A stretch of DNA of 5,590 nt from Ktedonobacterales bacterium. GTDB lineage: Bacteria > Chloroflexota > Ktedonobacteria > Ktedonobacterales > JADMIN01. The stretch spans positions 1 to 5,590 of the forward strand of contig JAICVT010000297.1 in NCBI GenBank assembly GCA_025935235.1, written 5' to 3'. A program made the position numbers and the translations under genes. Below are positions 5,405 through 5,590 of this stretch, one piece after another. The stretch's first letter is position 1. Each line of letters starts with the position of its first letter. Under the pieces are notes generated by a model. That model saw nothing but the letters and a program-made list of their open reading frames with translations, was not told where the DNA came from and searched no databases.

Positions 5405-5452
5405 CCCCGGCTCCCCCTCCCTGAAGGGGAGGGGGCTGGGGGGAGAGGTTCC
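5405..5452 (-). repeat. Hairpin repeat, copy E, inverted relative to C and D
   Basis: On the minus strand it reads GGAACCTCTCCCCCCAGCC. The stem pairs CCCCCTCCC (5413-5421) with GGGAGGGGG (5427-5435), and can extend imperfectly through CCCCGG/CTGGGG to about 15 bp. It lies just downstream of the promoter at 5471-5499 and would be at the very 5' end of the leader, with the C-rich strand in the RNA. Its flank GCGCGGAACC matches copy B. Confidence 0.78.
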
Positions 5453-5470
5453 GCGCCCAGCCGGATGCGC

Positions 5471-5499
5471 AGTATAGCAGAGCCTGCCTGCGCTGGCAA
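5471..5499 (-). promoter_or_regulatory. Sigma70-type promoter upstream of the FemAB pair
   Basis: On the minus strand TTGCCA (5499-5494, five of six matches to TTGACA) is followed after exactly 17 bases by TATACT (5476-5471, five of six matches to TATAAT), with TG one base before the -10. Transcription would begin near 5464 and read through repeats E, D and C into the first FemAB gene, a leader of about 280 bases. It sits 19 bases beyond the stop codon of the upstream gene, the expected place for an operon promoter. Confidence 0.72.
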
Positions 5500-5518
5500 C
5501 GCACGCGGGCGGAATCTC

Positions 5519-5590
5519 CTACGCGCCTGCCACGTCGTCTTTCGCCCGCAGGATCGCCGCCACCACGTCGTAGGCGCGGCCCGGCGTCTC
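5519..5590 (-). CDS. C-terminal fragment of an unidentified protein
   Basis: The frame is open from the window edge to the TAG at 5521-5519 and encodes the last 23 residues, ETPGRAYDVVAAILRAKDDV then AGA. It looks like a terminal amphipathic helix following a GRA turn, as seen at the ends of several Rossmann-type enzymes such as glycosyltransferases, but this is too short to assign. Codon use (GC-ending third positions) is coding-like and the frame ends just before a good promoter, which supports it being real. Confidence 0.55.
   Translation of the reverse strand, partial: ETPGRAYDVVAAILRAKDDVAGA

Noticed and set aside
181..5452. The five repeats as a CRISPR array or as intrinsic terminators
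   Set aside because: Spacing is irregular, orientation is mixed and there are no unique equal-length spacers, so it is not CRISPR. None of the stems is followed by a T-tract in the direction of transcription, so standard intrinsic termination is not supported.
5262..5477. A 71-codon plus-strand frame in the FemAB leader
   Set aside because: It is made mainly of the hairpin repeats D and E read as protein (Pro/Gly/Arg-rich).

Overview
This is a GC-rich bacterial window in which every gene I can support lies on the minus strand, so the biological order runs from high to low coordinates. Three things suggest a member of the Chloroflexota: the FemA/FemB-type proteins, the GTG/ATG starts with purine-rich ribosome binding sites, and the repeated C-rich/G-rich hairpins between genes. 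This placement is an inference of moderate strength; no rRNA or other taxonomic marker is present.

Layout in the direction of transcription. The last 23 codons of an unidentified gene (5519-5590) end just before a good sigma70-type promoter (5471-5499). About 280 bases of leader follow, carrying three copies of a hairpin repeat and a small perfect palindrome. Next come two tandem paralogues of the FemA/FemB family (4060-5181 and 2841-3953), which probably attach amino acids or otherwise modify peptidoglycan precursors. Each has a copy of the same repeat in the same orientation, 29-30 bases before its start codon.

A 436-base non-coding gap (2405-2840) holds a REP-like set of inverted repeats and, near its other end, a possible promoter/operator. 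After it come a stand-alone response-regulator receiver protein (2006-2404) and, 37 bases on, a small YtxH-like single-pass membrane protein (1588-1968), probably one operon. A 182-base gap with a perfect 11-bp stem-loop over the ribosome binding site leads to a C-terminally anchored protein resembling DUF155/RMND1 (224-1405). A fifth copy of the repeat directly follows its stop codon. The window ends in the first 44 codons of another probable membrane protein (1-133).

Taken together this is a cell-envelope neighbourhood: two peptidoglycan-type aminoacyltransferases, two small membrane-anchored proteins of unknown job, one signalling receiver and one partial membrane protein. No CRISPR array, transposase, tRNA, rRNA or phage gene is visible. 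The most interesting signals are non-coding: the hairpin-repeat family at gene boundaries, its shared placement ahead of the two FemAB paralogues, the long structured leader, and the sequestered ribosome binding site of the DUF155-like gene.
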